A stretch of 64,000 nucleotides of DNA from contig NZ_CP108086.1 of the NCBI RefSeq assembly GCF_036186745.1, forward strand, positions 8,737,665 through 8,801,664, given 5' to 3'. A model generated the notes under the pieces. The model had not been told where the DNA came from. It did no database searches and saw nothing but the letters and a program-made list of their open reading frames with translations. Below, piece after piece: positions 39,339-50,000 of this stretch. The first letter of the stretch is position 1; every line of letters begins with the position of its first letter. The position numbers and the translations under genes were made by a program. Source of the DNA: Microbispora hainanensis. Lineage in GTDB: Bacteria > Actinomycetota > Actinomycetes > Streptosporangiales > Streptosporangiaceae.

Positions 39339-40349
39339 ATGACCACTCCCGATCGCAATCGCGTGCAGCTGCCCGGCATCAGCTCGCGAGCCTACGAACA
39401 CCCCGCCGATCGTTCCGCCCTCGTCGCGATGCGGTCGCTGTCCGGATTCGACGCGGTGCTCAAGCGGACGTCCGGCCTGTTCAGCGAGCGCCGGCTCCGC
39501 CTCATGTTCCTGGCCTCCGCGGTGCGCACGACCGACACCCAGTTTCGCGCCCTGCACGACATGGGCCGCGACAGCGCCTACATCCTCGACCTGCACCGGA
39601 TCCCCGAGATCTACGTGCAGCAGGACCCGAAGGCGTACGCGATGGCGATCGGTTTCGACGAGCCGTTCATCATCGTCTCGACCGGGCTGCTCGACCTCAT
39701 GGACGACGAGGAGCTGCGCTTCGTCATCGGCCACGAGACCTCGCACATCCTGTCGGGCCACGCCGTCTACGGCACGATGCTCGCGATCCTGACCCGCCTG
39801 GCCACCCGGGTGGCCTGGATCCCGCTCGGCTACATCGGCCTGCGGGTCATCGTCGCCGCCCTGGAGGAGTGGCAGCGCAAGGCGGAGATGTCCGCCGACC
39901 GCGGCGGCCTGCTCGCCGGGCAGGACCCCGACGCCGCGCTGCGGGCGCTCATGAAGCTCGCCGGCGGCTCCCGCCTGCACGAGATGAACATCGAGGCGTT
40001 CCTCGACCAGGCCAGGGAGTACGACACCGCGGGCGACGTGCGCGACGGCCTGCTCAAGGTCCTCAACATGCTCGGCACGACCCACCCGTTCGCGGTGAGC
40101 CGCGTCGCCGAGCTCGACCGCTGGCGGCGCAGCGGAGAGTACGACCGGATCATCGCCGGCACCTACCCCCGCCGCGAGGACGACGCCAACGCCCGCCTCA
40201 CCGACGAGATCAAGGCGGCGGCCAACTCCTACCGCGAGTCGTGGGCGCAGTCGCAGGACCCGTTCATCGGCGTGTTGCGCGACGTCGCCGAGGGCGCGGT
40301 CCACGCCGGCGAGCGCATCTTCAACCGCTTCGCCCGCCGCGAGAACTGA
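39339..40349 (+). CDS. M48-family metallopeptidase
   Basis: The product has 336 residues. The zinc motif H-E-T-S-H is at 132-136 (VIGHETSHILSGH), with the third ligand probably in RKAEMSADRGG. One or two hydrophobic stretches (MLAILTRLATRVAWIPLGYI) may touch the membrane. Such HtpX/Oma1-like peptidases act in protein quality control. The ATG at 39339 is preferred; one three codons earlier is possible. It faces away from nadD and converges with the kinase. Confidence 0.85.
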   Translation: MTTPDRNRVQLPGISSRAYEHPADRSALVAMRSLSGFDAVLKRTSGLFSERRLRLMFLASAVRTTDTQFRALHDMGRDSAYILDLHRIPEIYVQQDPKAYAMAIGFDEPFIIVSTGLLDLMDDEELRFVIGHETSHILSGHAVYGTMLAILTRLATRVAWIPLGYIGLRVIVAALEEWQRKAEMSADRGGLLAGQDPDAALRALMKLAGGSRLHEMNIEAFLDQAREYDTAGDVRDGLLKVLNMLGTTHPFAVSRVAELDRWRRSGEYDRIIAGTYPRREDDANARLTDEIKAAANSYRESWAQSQDPFIGVLRDVAEGAVHAGERIFNRFARREN

Positions 40350-40470
40350 CCACCGTGACCGGGCCCGGAGCCCGGGCTCCAGGGACAGGCACCGGGGCGG
40401 GCGCCGGGTAGGCCCGCCCGGACGAGCCGTGTGTGCACCGCGGCGGGCCTTCCACAGTCGTCGGAAGGCC

Positions 40471-40500
40471 GTCAGAAGCTGTCAGAAGCCGTCAGAAGAA
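40471..40500. repeat. Three tandem decamers (GTCAGAAGNN)
   Basis: GTCAGAAGCT, GTCAGAAGCC and GTCAGAAGAA follow each other exactly; a fourth, degenerate copy (GTCGGAAGGCC) precedes them. The last unit overlaps the kinase stop codon. Slippage is the likely origin; no function is assigned. Confidence 0.5.
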
Positions 40501-42147
40501 GAACGCCACGGCGCGGACGGCGGCGGCGCAGAGCGCGACGAACCCGCCCAGGACGGCGAGCGCGCGCAGGCCCTCCCTCCGCAGGCCGGGAATCGCCGCA
40601 CCCGCGCGCTCGATCTCCCGGCCGATGATCGCGCCGCTGACGACGCCGAACGCGATCCCGGCGATCGTCACGAGCACCGGCCGAGACCACCACTCGGGCT
40701 CCAGACGTCCCCCGGAGATCGCCCACAGCCCCGCGAACGCCACCGCGGCCGCGGGCAGCCCCGGCCACGCGACGGCCGACAACACCGAACCGGCCAGCGT
40801 GAGCGGGAACGCCAGCGCGCGCAGGCAGGCCCGGGCCCGGCCGGGTTTGCGGCGCCGTACGAGCCAGTGACTGGTCCACACCGCCCTGATCACCACCGCG
40901 AGGGCCGCCGTGATCGCGAAGGTCGCGAGCGGATAGACCACCGACACCACCACGCACGGCACGGCGAGCAGCGCGACCAGCACCAGGGCCGCGTTCCCTG
41001 TCGGGATGCCGAGCGCCCCTTCCGGCGCCCCCTCCGGCGCGGTGGCGAGTGCCGTGGCCGCCTTCACCCGCCGGGGCCGGGCGGCGGGGCCGCCGCGCCG
41101 GGCGGCCCGCTCGGCCGCCGTCGCCGGCTCCCGCGCCGTGGTCTCGGCGCCCTTCCTGACCGGCTTGTCCTCCGGTTTGGCCGCCTTCCTGACCCCCGCC
41201 TTCGCGTCCGGTTTCGTGCCCGTCTTCGCGCCCGGCTTGGCGTCGGACGCGGCGCGGGCCCGTGCCGCCTCCATCGCCGTACGCGTGGTGGTCTCGGCGG
41301 CGGACGGCTCGCCCGGCGCGCGGGACGACTCCCCGGCGACCCGTGCGAGCCGCGACAGCCGGTCGGCCAGCAGCGCGGCCGTCGGGCGGCGGGCGGGGTC
41401 GCGGTGCAGGGCGGCGCGCACGAGCGGCAGCAGCGCGGCAGGCACCCCCACCAGATCGGCCTTGCCGTTCAGCACCGCGTACATCTGCGACTCGGCGGTG
41501 CCCCGGCCGAAGGTCGGCCGTCCGGTGGCGGCGAACGCCACCGTGGCGGCCCAGCCGTGCACGTCGGCGGGCGCCCCCACGGTCTCCTCGGCGAAGACCT
41601 CGGGGGCGCAGTAGCCGGGCGTGCCGAGGAACGTGCCGGTCATCGTGACCCGCGTCGCGTCGAGCACCTGGGCGATGCCGAAGTCGATCAGCACCGGCCC
41701 GTCCTCGCCCAGCAGGACGTTGGCCGGCTTGACGTCGCGATGCACGATCCCGCCCGCGTGGATGATCGCCAGAGCCGACGCGAGGCCCTGCGCCAGCGTG
41801 ATGAGCCGAGACTCGGGCAGCGGCCCGTGCCGCCGTACGGCGTCGAGGAGGTTCTCCCCCTCGATGTAGTCCATGACGAGGTACGGCCGGTCACCCGACA
41901 GGTCGGCGTCGAGCACCTGGGCGACGTACGGGCTCTCGACCCGGCGCAGCGCCCGCACCTCGCGTTCGAGCCGTAATCGGGCGTCGGGATCGTTCTCGAT
42001 GGGGTCGCGCAGCATCTTCAGCGCGACGCGGTCGCCCCGGCGGCCGACGGCGAGGTACACCTCACCCATGCCACCCCGGCCCAGCCGCTCCAGCAGCGCG
42101 TAGGGGCCGACCCGCCCGAGACGTCCAGCCATAGGAGCGCCAACCAT
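40492..42147 (-). CDS. Membrane-anchored Ser/Thr protein kinase (PknB-like kinase domain)
   Basis: The product has 551 residues. All kinase motifs are present: GRGGMGEVY (23-31), VALKM with Lys44, HRDVKPANVLL (136-146), DFGIA (155-159) and GYCAPEVF. After the kinase domain (about 15-270) comes an Ala/Lys/Pro-rich linker. Then about four or five membrane segments (ALVLVALLAVPCVVVSVVYP; FVALCAAAVRAVAFFF) run to the end. There is no extracellular PASTA or other sensor domain. Start ATG at 42147, or 42132; neither has a clear Shine-Dalgarno. Confidence 0.87.
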   Translation of the reverse strand: MVGAPMAGRLGRVGPYALLERLGRGGMGEVYLAVGRRGDRVALKMLRDPIENDPDARLRLEREVRALRRVESPYVAQVLDADLSGDRPYLVMDYIEGENLLDAVRRHGPLPESRLITLAQGLASALAIIHAGGIVHRDVKPANVLLGEDGPVLIDFGIAQVLDATRVTMTGTFLGTPGYCAPEVFAEETVGAPADVHGWAATVAFAATGRPTFGRGTAESQMYAVLNGKADLVGVPAALLPLVRAALHRDPARRPTAALLADRLSRLARVAGESSRAPGEPSAAETTTRTAMEAARARAASDAKPGAKTGTKPDAKAGVRKAAKPEDKPVRKGAETTAREPATAAERAARRGGPAARPRRVKAATALATAPEGAPEGALGIPTGNAALVLVALLAVPCVVVSVVYPLATFAITAALAVVIRAVWTSHWLVRRRKPGRARACLRALAFPLTLAGSVLSAVAWPGLPAAAVAFAGLWAISGGRLEPEWWSRPVLVTIAGIAFGVVSGAIIGREIERAGAAIPGLRREGLRALAVLGGFVALCAAAVRAVAFFF

Positions 42148-42379
42148 AGCGGTCCGGCCGTCCGAACAGGCGGAGGCGCGCCGTCCGATCGCGATAAAAC
42201 CGATGGCGCGGACAGACCGGAAGCTGATAGGGCCGCCGGCCCGAAAACCTGCCGCGCCCGCCGCCACGGACGCGGCCCAGACGCGGCCCAGACGCGGCAC
42301 TGTGGAGGCGGCACTGCGGTCCCACGGGGCCGGGGACGCGGGCCTCGGCTCGCGTCCCCGGCTCACCCGCGGCCGGCGG

Positions 42380-43636
42380 TCACACGCGTACGTGGCCCTC
42401 GCCGGTGTAGATCCACTTGGTGGAGGTGAGCTCCGGCAGTCCCATCGGGCCCCGGGCGTGCAGCTTCTGGGTGGAGATGCCGATCTCCGCCCCGAAGCCG
42501 AACTCCCCGCCGTCGGTGAACCGGGTCGAGGCGTTCACGGCGACCGCCGCCGAGTCCACGGTCGCCACGAACCTGCGGGCGGCCTGCTGGGAGCGGGTCA
42601 CGATGGCGTCGGTGTGGGCCGAGCCATACCTGCGGATGTGCGCGACCGCGTCGTCCAGCGAGTCGACGACGGCGGCGGCGATGTCGAGCGAAAGGTACTC
42701 GCTGGTGAAGTCCTCCTCGGTGGCGGCCACGACGTCGGCGCCGTAGGCCCGCACCCGCTCGTCCCCGTGGACGGTCACGCCCGCGTCCTTCAGCGCCGTC
42801 AGGGCCCTGGGCACGAACGCGTCGGCGATGGCGGCGTGCACGAGCACGGTCTCGGCCGCGTTGCACACCGATGGCCGCTGCGCCTTGGCGTTCACCAGGA
42901 TCTTCAGTGCGGTGTCGATGTCGGCGTCGGCGTCCACGTACACGTGGCAGTTGCCCACGCCCGTCTCGATCACCGGCACGGTCGACTCCTCGACCACGCT
43001 GTTGATCAGCGAGGCGCCGCCGCGCGGGATCAGCACGTCGACCAGCCCGCGGGCGCGCATCAGGTGCTTGACCGACTCTCGGGTCTGCCCCGGCACGAGC
43101 TGCACGGCGTCCGCCGGCACCTCGGTCGCGGCCAGTGCCTCCTGCATGACCCGCACCAGCGCCGTGTTGGAGGAGTACGCGCTGGACGACCCGCGCAGCA
43201 GCACGCCGTTGCCGCTCTTGAGGCACAGCGCGGCCGCGTCCACGGTCACGTTGGGCCGGCCCTCGTAGATGATGCCGATGACGCCGAGCGGCACCCGCAC
43301 CTGACGCAGCTCCAGGCCGTTGGGCAGTGTGCTGCCGCGCACGACCTCACCGACCGGGTCGGGCAGGTCGGCGACCTGGCGGACGGCCGCCGCGATCGCG
43401 GCGATCCGGCCGGCGTCGAGCCGCAGCCGATCGATCATCGCCTCGGAGGTGCCGTTCTCCCTGGCCCGGTCCACGTCCACGGCGTTGGCCGCGACGATCT
43501 CGTCCGTGGCGGCCTCCAGGGCGTCGGCCACGGCACGCAGCGCCGCGTCCTTCGGCGCGCGCGGCATCGGCGCGAGCACCGTCGCGGCGTCTCTCGCCGC
43601 CCGTGCGACCTTCAGGAATTCCTCTGCCTCAGACAT
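42380..43636 (-). CDS. proA: Gamma-glutamyl phosphate reductase
   Basis: The product has 418 residues, aldehyde dehydrogenase-like. VPLGVIGIIYEGRPNVTVDA is the NADPH-binding region, KSGNGVLLRGSSSAYSSN follows, and NAKAQRPSVCNAAETVLVH carries the catalytic Cys. TRFTDGGEFGFGAEIGISTQ is the conserved end. It performs the second step of proline synthesis. The ATG at 43636 overlaps the proB stop by 8 bases; a GTG six codons earlier is in frame. Confidence 0.95.
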   Translation of the reverse strand: MSEAEEFLKVARAARDAATVLAPMPRAPKDAALRAVADALEAATDEIVAANAVDVDRARENGTSEAMIDRLRLDAGRIAAIAAAVRQVADLPDPVGEVVRGSTLPNGLELRQVRVPLGVIGIIYEGRPNVTVDAAALCLKSGNGVLLRGSSSAYSSNTALVRVMQEALAATEVPADAVQLVPGQTRESVKHLMRARGLVDVLIPRGGASLINSVVEESTVPVIETGVGNCHVYVDADADIDTALKILVNAKAQRPSVCNAAETVLVHAAIADAFVPRALTALKDAGVTVHGDERVRAYGADVVAATEEDFTSEYLSLDIAAAVVDSLDDAVAHIRRYGSAHTDAIVTRSQQAARRFVATVDSAAVAVNASTRFTDGGEFGFGAEIGISTQKLHARGPMGLPELTSTKWIYTGEGHVRV

Positions 43637-44786
43637 TGCCTCGCGCTCCGTCACGAATTGTGGGCTCCAATATGACCATGTCGTCCCGGTGGATCAGCTC
43701 GCGCCGATATTCCGGGCCGAGTGTGTTCGCCAGCTCCCGGGTGGATCGGCCGAGTAACTCCGGGATCTCCCCCGCGTCGTAGTTCACCAGGCCGCGGGCG
43801 ACCCGATCGCCGGACGGCCCGCACACGTCCACCGGGTCGCCCGCCGCGAAGTCGCCCTCGACCTTCACCACACCGGCCGGCAGCAGCGACTTGCGCCGCC
43901 GTACGACGGCCTCGACGGCGCCGGCGTCCAGGTAGAGGCGGCCCCGGCCGGTCGTCGCGTGGGCGAGCCACAGCAGCCGGGTGCCGGGGTGGCGGCCGCC
44001 CGGGTGGAAGCACGTGCCGATGTCGGCCCCGGCGAGCGCCTGGGCCGCGTGCGCCGCCGCCGTGAGCACGACCGGGACACCCGCCCCGGTGGCGATGCGG
44101 GCGGCCTCCACCTTGGTGATCATGCCGCCGGTGCCGACCCGGCCGGAGGTGCCCAGCTCGACGCCTTCGAGGTCTTCCGGCCCGCGGACCTCGGCGATGC
44201 GTGTCGCGCCGTCCTTGCGGGGGTCGCCGTCATACAGCGCGTCGACGTCCGACAGCAGCACCAGCCCGTCGGCGTGGATCAGGTGGGCGACCAGCGCGGC
44301 CAGCCGGTCGTTGTCGCCGAACCGGATCTCGTCGGTGGCCACCGTGTCGTTCTCGTTGACGACGGGCATGATGCCCAGCTCGAGCAGCCGGGCCAGCGCC
44401 CGCTGCGCGTTGCGGTGGTGCGACCGGCGCATCATGTCGTCGGCGGTCAGCAGCACCTGCCCCACGCGCAGGCCATACCTGGCGAACGACGAGGTGTAGC
44501 GGGCGACCAGCACCCCCTGCCCCACCGAGGCCGCCGCCTGCTGCGTGGCCAGGTCCCTGGGCCGGTCGCGCAGTCCCAACGGCCCCAGCCCGGCGGCGAT
44601 CGCGCCGGACGACACGAGCACGATCTGCGTGCCGGCCGTACGCCGGGCCGCCAGCACGTCGACCAGCGCGTCCACCCGGTCGACGTCGATCGTGCCCCGG
44701 GGCGTCGTCAGCGACGACGACCCCACCTTGACCACCAGCCGCGCGGCCTCGCGGATCCGTTCCCTGCCTGTCACGCCCTCTCCCAC
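43629..44786 (-). CDS. proB: Glutamate 5-kinase
   Basis: The product has 385 residues. The N-terminal amino-acid kinase domain reads RLVVKVGSSSLTTPRGTID, VLVSSGAIAAGLGPLGLR, PVVNENDTVATDEIRFGDND and VGTGGMITKVEAARIA. A C-terminal PUA domain starts about residue 285 (GRLYLDAGAVEAVVRRRKSL). It phosphorylates glutamate, is normally feedback-inhibited by proline, and is translationally coupled to proA. It follows obg by 12 bases. GTG start with GGAG upstream; a GTG four codons later is an alternative. Confidence 0.95.
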   Translation of the reverse strand: MGEGVTGRERIREAARLVVKVGSSSLTTPRGTIDVDRVDALVDVLAARRTAGTQIVLVSSGAIAAGLGPLGLRDRPRDLATQQAAASVGQGVLVARYTSSFARYGLRVGQVLLTADDMMRRSHHRNAQRALARLLELGIMPVVNENDTVATDEIRFGDNDRLAALVAHLIHADGLVLLSDVDALYDGDPRKDGATRIAEVRGPEDLEGVELGTSGRVGTGGMITKVEAARIATGAGVPVVLTAAAHAAQALAGADIGTCFHPGGRHPGTRLLWLAHATTGRGRLYLDAGAVEAVVRRRKSLLPAGVVKVEGDFAAGDPVDVCGPSGDRVARGLVNYDAGEIPELLGRSTRELANTLGPEYRRELIHRDDMVILEPTIRDGARGNV

Positions 44787-44798
44787 TCCGGCTCCCGA

Positions 44799-46148
44799 TC
44801 AGCCGAGTCTGGCGTCGGTGCCACGCGGTCCCATGGTCGCCCCGGTGCCATGCGACGGCTGCCAGTCGAAGACGTAGCCGCCCTCCATCGGGCCGATGAT
44901 CACCTCGGCGCCGGCCGTCGCACCGGCCTTGATCAGCTCCTCCTCGACGCCGAGCCGTTCGAGCCGGTCGGCCAGATAGCCGACGGCCTCGTCGTTGGAG
45001 AAGTCGGTCTGGCGGATCCACCGCTCGGGCTTCTCGCCGGTCACCTGGAAACGGTTCTCGTCGATCCTGCGTACGGCGAAGCCGGTCTCGCCGAGCTGCC
45101 TGGGCCGGATGACCAGCCGGGTGGGCTCCTCCACCGGGGCCTGCGCCCGGGCGGCGGCCACCATCTCCGCCATCGCGTACGCCAGGGGCCGCAGGCCCTC
45201 GTGGCTGGCCGCGGAGATCTCGAAGACGCGCAGTCCGCGCTCCTCCAGCATGGGCGTGACGATGTCGGCCAGGTCACGTCCGTCGGGGACGTCCACCTTG
45301 TTGAGCGCGACCAGCCGCGGCCGGTCCTGCAACGAGCCGTACGCCGCGAGCTCGGCCTCGATCACCTCGAAGTCGGTGACCGGGTCGCGCCCCGGCTCGA
45401 TCGTCGCGCAGTCGAGCACGTGCACGATCGTCGAGCAGCGCTCGACGTGCCGCAGGAACTCGTGACCGAGGCCCCGGCCCTCGGACGCCCCCGGGATGAG
45501 CCCCGGCACGTCGGCGACCGTGAAGACCGTCTCGCCCGCCGTCACCACGCCCAGGTTGGGGATGAGCGTGGTGAACGGATAGTCGGCGATCTTGGGGCGG
45601 GCCGCGGAGAGCGCCGCGATCAGCGACGACTTGCCCGCGTTGGGGAACCCGACCAGCGCCACGTCGGCGACGGTCTTGAGTTCGAGCACGATCTCGGCCT
45701 CGTCACCCGGCTCGCCCAGCAGCGCGAAGCCGGGGGCCTTGCGCTTGGCGTTGGCGAGCGCGGCGTTGCCGAGGCCGCCGAAGCCGCCCTGCGCGGCCAC
45801 ATAACGGGTGCCGGAGCCGACGAGGTCGACCAGCACCTCGCCGGTCCTGGCGTCCTTCACGACCGTGCCGTTGGGCACGGGCAGGACGATGTCCTCGCCG
45901 TTGGCGCCGTCCCGGTTGGAGCCCATGCCCTGCTTGCCGTTGCCCGCGCGGCGGTGCGGACGGTGGTGATACTCCAGCAGGGTGGAAGTGTTGGGATCCA
46001 CCTCCAGGATGACGTCGCCGCCGCGCCCGCCGTTGCCGCCGTCGGGCCCGCCGAGCGGCTTGAACTTCTCCCGGTGGATGGAGGCGCAGCCGTTGCCCCC
46101 GTCACCCGCCTTGATGTGCAGGACGACGTGGTCCACGAAGTCGGCCAT
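44799..46148 (-). CDS. obg: Obg/CgtA GTPase
   Basis: The product has 449 residues. The glycine-rich Obg fold covers residues 1-158 (FVDHVVLHIKAGDGGNGCAS; GGNGGRGGDVILEVDPN). The G domain has GFPNAGKSSLI, DVPGLIPGASEGRGLGHEFL and NKVDVPD. A C-terminal OCT domain is present (RWIRQTDFSNDEAVGYLADR). It is an essential ribosome-assembly GTPase. Obg next to rpmA and rplU, with proB downstream, is the conserved actinobacterial order. Confidence 0.97.
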   Translation of the reverse strand: MADFVDHVVLHIKAGDGGNGCASIHREKFKPLGGPDGGNGGRGGDVILEVDPNTSTLLEYHHRPHRRAGNGKQGMGSNRDGANGEDIVLPVPNGTVVKDARTGEVLVDLVGSGTRYVAAQGGFGGLGNAALANAKRKAPGFALLGEPGDEAEIVLELKTVADVALVGFPNAGKSSLIAALSAARPKIADYPFTTLIPNLGVVTAGETVFTVADVPGLIPGASEGRGLGHEFLRHVERCSTIVHVLDCATIEPGRDPVTDFEVIEAELAAYGSLQDRPRLVALNKVDVPDGRDLADIVTPMLEERGLRVFEISAASHEGLRPLAYAMAEMVAAARAQAPVEEPTRLVIRPRQLGETGFAVRRIDENRFQVTGEKPERWIRQTDFSNDEAVGYLADRLERLGVEEELIKAGATAGAEVIIGPMEGGYVFDWQPSHGTGATMGPRGTDARLG

Positions 46149-46174
46149 CAGCCGCTCCCCCTTACTGCCGTATG

Positions 46175-46215
46175 AAAAAACGAATGAGGCGGACCGAATG
46201 CTCGATCCGCCTCAT
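46175..46215 (-). terminator. Intrinsic terminator between rpmA and obg
   Basis: On the minus strand a 10-bp perfect stem (ATGAGGCGGA and complement; arms 46206-46215 and 46184-46193) is followed by TCG and six T residues. It lies 30 bases after the rpmA stop and 27 bases before the obg start. It would reduce readthrough from the highly expressed ribosomal genes into obg. Confidence 0.8.
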
Positions 46216-46244
46216 CGCGCTGCTTGTGGGTGTCCTGGGCGGAT

Positions 46245-46502
46245 CTACTCCGCGGCCGGGACGATGCTCACCGCGCGGCGACCGCGCTTGGTGCCGAACT
46301 GCACCCGGCCCGTGGCCAGGGCGAACAGCGTGTCGTCGCCACCACGGCCGACGTTGTCGCCGGGGTGGAAGTGCGTGCCGCGCTGACGGACGATGATCTC
46401 GCCGGCGTTCACCAGCTGGCCACCGAAACGCTTCACGCCGAGACGCTGAGCGTTCGAGTCACGACCGTTCCGGGTGGACGAGGCGCCCTTCTTGTGTGCC
46501 AT
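46245..46502 (-). CDS. rpmA: 50S ribosomal protein L27
   Basis: The product has 85 residues and starts MAHKKGASSTRNGRDSNAQR, the universally conserved L27 N-terminus, without a cleavable extension. GTHFHPGDNVGRGGDDTLFA is also diagnostic. It contacts tRNA in the peptidyl transferase centre. It is the second gene of the rplU-rpmA pair, 45 bases after rplU. Confidence 0.99.
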   Translation of the reverse strand: MAHKKGASSTRNGRDSNAQRLGVKRFGGQLVNAGEIIVRQRGTHFHPGDNVGRGGDDTLFALATGRVQFGTKRGRRAVSIVPAAE

Positions 46503-46547
46503 GATTCACTCCCTTTCGGGGGTAAGCGGGGGTCGTCCCCCGGGAAA

Positions 46548-46862
46548 CTACTGTCCGGGGTTGATGCCGGTGACCTTGACCTGGGTGTACCGCTGGCGGT
46601 GACCCTGGCGCTTCTTGTATCCGGTCTTGTTCTTGTACTTCAGAATCCGGATCTTCGGCCCCTTCGTCTCGCCGAGGATCTCGGCGGTCACCTGGAACCG
46701 GGAAAGCGTGGCGGCGTCGGTGGTGACATCGCCGTCGTTGACGACGAGCACCGCCGGCAGCGACACCGAGGACCCAACCTCGCCGGCGACCTTGTCCACC
46801 TCGAGGACGTCCCCGACGGAGACCTTCTGCTGCCTGCCGCCGCAACGAACGATCGCGTACAC
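46548..46862 (-). CDS. rplU: 50S ribosomal protein L21
   Basis: The product has 104 residues: MYAIVRCGGRQQKVSVGDVL at the start and KYKNKTGYKKRQGHRQRYTQ near the end, as in L21. The start codon is GTG, with AGAAGG about 8 bases upstream. It begins the rplU-rpmA(-obg-proB-proA) unit. The 188 bases up to the RNase E/G stop should hold its promoter, but no hexamer pair stands out. Confidence 0.98.
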   Translation of the reverse strand: MYAIVRCGGRQQKVSVGDVLEVDKVAGEVGSSVSLPAVLVVNDGDVTTDAATLSRFQVTAEILGETKGPKIRILKYKNKTGYKKRQGHRQRYTQVKVTGINPGQ

Positions 46863-47050
46863 CGCGGAACCCTTCTACTGGCTAAATGCTGAGATGCCGC
46901 GCCCCGCATCCAGCTGCTGTCGATAAAACGACCGGCGATCCGGGCAGGCGCGCGAAGCCAGGCACGCCGACACCAGGCGCACCGGTTGACTAGGGTACCG
47001 GATATCCGGTACCCAGGTCGAACCGAGCGGACCGCCGGTTGACGAAGTCG

Positions 47051-50000
47051 CTACTCCGCCGTCTTCCTGCGGGAACGTCGCCGTCCCCGGGAAGACGACG
47101 CGGAGCCGTCGCCCCCGTCGGAGTCGGAGGAATCGGCGTCGATGGCGTCGGTGACGCTCTCGCGCACCGAGCCCGCCGCCGCGGCGACGGAGCCCTCGCT
47201 CGCCGCCACCTTCTCGGCCACCGCCTTTTCGATGGCCATCTTGCCCTGCGTGCCACGTGGCTCGGGCTTCGCCTCGACCGGTTCGGTCGACACGATGATC
47301 CCGCGCCCGTGGCAGCAGTCACACGGCGTGGAGAACGCCTCCAGCAGGCCCTGGCCGACCCGCTTACGCGTCATCTGCACCAGGCCGAGCGAGGTGACCT
47401 CCGCCACCTGGTGCTTGGTCCGGTCGCGCGCCAGGCACTCCAGCAGCCGCCGGAGCACCAGGTCGCGGTTGCTCTCCAGGACCATGTCGATGAAGTCGAT
47501 CACGATGATGCCGCCGATGTCCCGCAGCCTGAGCTGGCGGACGATCTCCTCGGCCGCCTCCAGGTTGTTGCGGGTGACGGTCTCCTCGAGGTTGCCGCCC
47601 TGCCCGGTGAACTTGCCGGTGTTGACGTCGACGACGGTCATCGCCTCGGTCCTGTCGATCACCAGCGAGCCGCCGGACGGCAGCCACACCTTGCGCTCCA
47701 TCGCCTTGGCGATCTGCTCGTCGATGCGGTAGGCGGCGAACGCGCCGGTCTCGCCCTCCCACTTCGACAGCCGATCGGCCAGGTGCGGGGCGACGTAGCG
47801 GACGTACTCGTCCACCGTCGTCCACGCGTCGTCGCCCTCGACGACCAGGGAGCTGAAGTCCTCGTTGAAGACGTCGCGGACCACCCGGATGGTCAGGTCG
47901 GGCTCGCCGGACAGCAGCTCCGGCGGGCTGGCCGACTTGGCCTTGCGCTGGATGTTCTCCCACTGGGCCGACAGCCGGGCGACGTCGCGGCTGAGCTCCT
48001 CCTCCGAGGCGCCCTCCGCGGCGGTACGCACGATCACGCCCGCGTTCTCCGGCATGACCTTGCGCAGGATCTGCTTGAGCCGGGCCCGTTCCTTGTCGGG
48101 CAGCTTGCGGCTGATCCCGGTCATCGAGCCGTCCGGCACATAGACCAGATAGCGGCCGGGGAGGCTGATCTGCGAGGTCAGCCGGGCGCCCTTGTGACCG
48201 ATCGGGTCCTTGGTGACCTGCACGAGCACCGACTGCCCGGACTTCAGTGCCGCCTCGATCCGCTTGGGCTGGCCCTCCAGCCCCGCGGTGTCGAAGTTCA
48301 CCTCGCCGGCGTACAGCACGGCGTTGCGGCCCTTGCCGATGTCCACGAACGCCGCCTCCATCGAGGGCAGCACGTTCTGGACCTTGCCGAGGTAGACGTT
48401 GCCGACGTACGACTGGCTGGACTCCCGGTCGACGTAGTGCTCGACGAGGACGCCGTCCTCCAGCACCGCGATCTGGGTGCGGCCGCCCTGGCGGCGCACG
48501 ACCATGATCCGCTCGACCGACTCGCGCCGGGCCAGGAACTCCGACTCGGTGATGATCGGGGGACGGCGGCGGCCCAGCTCGCGGCCCTCACGGCGGCGCT
48601 GCTTCTTGGCCTCCAGCCGGGTCGATCCGCGCACGCCCTGGACCTCGTCCACGGAGGTGGACCTGGTCGCGCGGGGCGCCCGGATGCGGACGACGGTGTT
48701 CGGCGGGTCGTCGGGGGTCAGATCGGCGTCCTCGGTGCCCCGGCGGCGGCGACGGCGACGGCGGCGGGTGCCGGTCTGGCCCTCGGAGTCGTCCTCCGCC
48801 TGCTCGCGGTCGTCCTCCTCGGCCGACGCGGCCTGGGGCTCCTCGCCCTCGCTCTCCTGCTCCTCGCCGTCCTCGGCGTCCCTGGCGCGGGCACCGCGGC
48901 CGCGGCCGCCCCTGCGGCGGCGACGACGGCGGGTGCCGCCCTCGCCCTCGGAGTCGTCATCGCCGGAATCGACGGTCTCCTCCGGCTCCTCCGCCTCGGC
49001 TTCCTCGTCCTCCGCCGGCACCGGCTCGGCCGGGGGCGTCGCCGCCCTCTGCACGGGCACCGCGTACGGATCAGGGGCCTGGAAGATCGGCTGGAACAGC
49101 GCCGACGGCGCCTGGAAGGTCACCGAGGGCACGGCCGGCTGCTGCGCGGACAGCCCGAAGGGGTCGGCCACCACGTCCAGGCGATCGCCGTCCTCGTCGT
49201 CGGCCTCTTCCAGGTCGACGTCCTCGATGTCGAGCGGCTCGTCGTCCAGCGGCTCCTCGTCGGGGAGGTTGAGCCGCAGCGCGGCGTCGACCTCCGCCTC
49301 GGCGGCGCTCATCGCCCTGGATCGTTCCGGCTCCGGCTCTTCCGCGCGGACGCGGCGGCGCCGCCTCGACGTGGCAGGCTGCTCGGCCGGCACGTCCTGC
49401 ACCGCTTCGGTCTGCGCCGTTTCCGTCTGTGCCGTTTCCGTCTGTGCCGCTTCGGCCTGTGCCGTTTCGGCCTGCTGGGGCGTCTCGGTCTCGTCGGTCC
49501 GCTTGCGGCTCCGGCGACGCCGGGTGGGCGCGGGCGGCTCGTCCTGCGCGGCAGGCGCCGTCTCCGCGGTGGCCGGCACGGTCTCCGCGGCGGTCTCCGC
49601 GGCCGCCGGTGGCGTCTCCGCCGGGGCCGTCTCCATTGGGGCCGTCACGGCCTCCGCGGTCACCGGCGGCTGCTCGGCGACCGGCTCCTCCGCGGCCTTG
49701 GTGCGGCGGCGGGTCACCCGCTTGGGCTTCTCCTTCGCGGCAGGCTCCTCCTGCGCGGGAGCCGCCACGGGCTCGGCCACGGAGGCCACGGTGGTTTCCG
49801 CGCTCTTCGGCACGGTGCCGCGGGCGCTCTTCGGCGCGGTGGTCTCCACGGCCTTGGGCATGGTGGCCGCGGCCACGGTGGTCACCGGCGGCGGCAGGTC
49901 GTCGGGCTCGGGCGGTGGCCCGGCCGGACGGCTCGCCGACCGGCGGCGCCGGGTCGTGGATACGACCGAAGGACCGGAAGAAACGACCTCTCCCCCGGTC

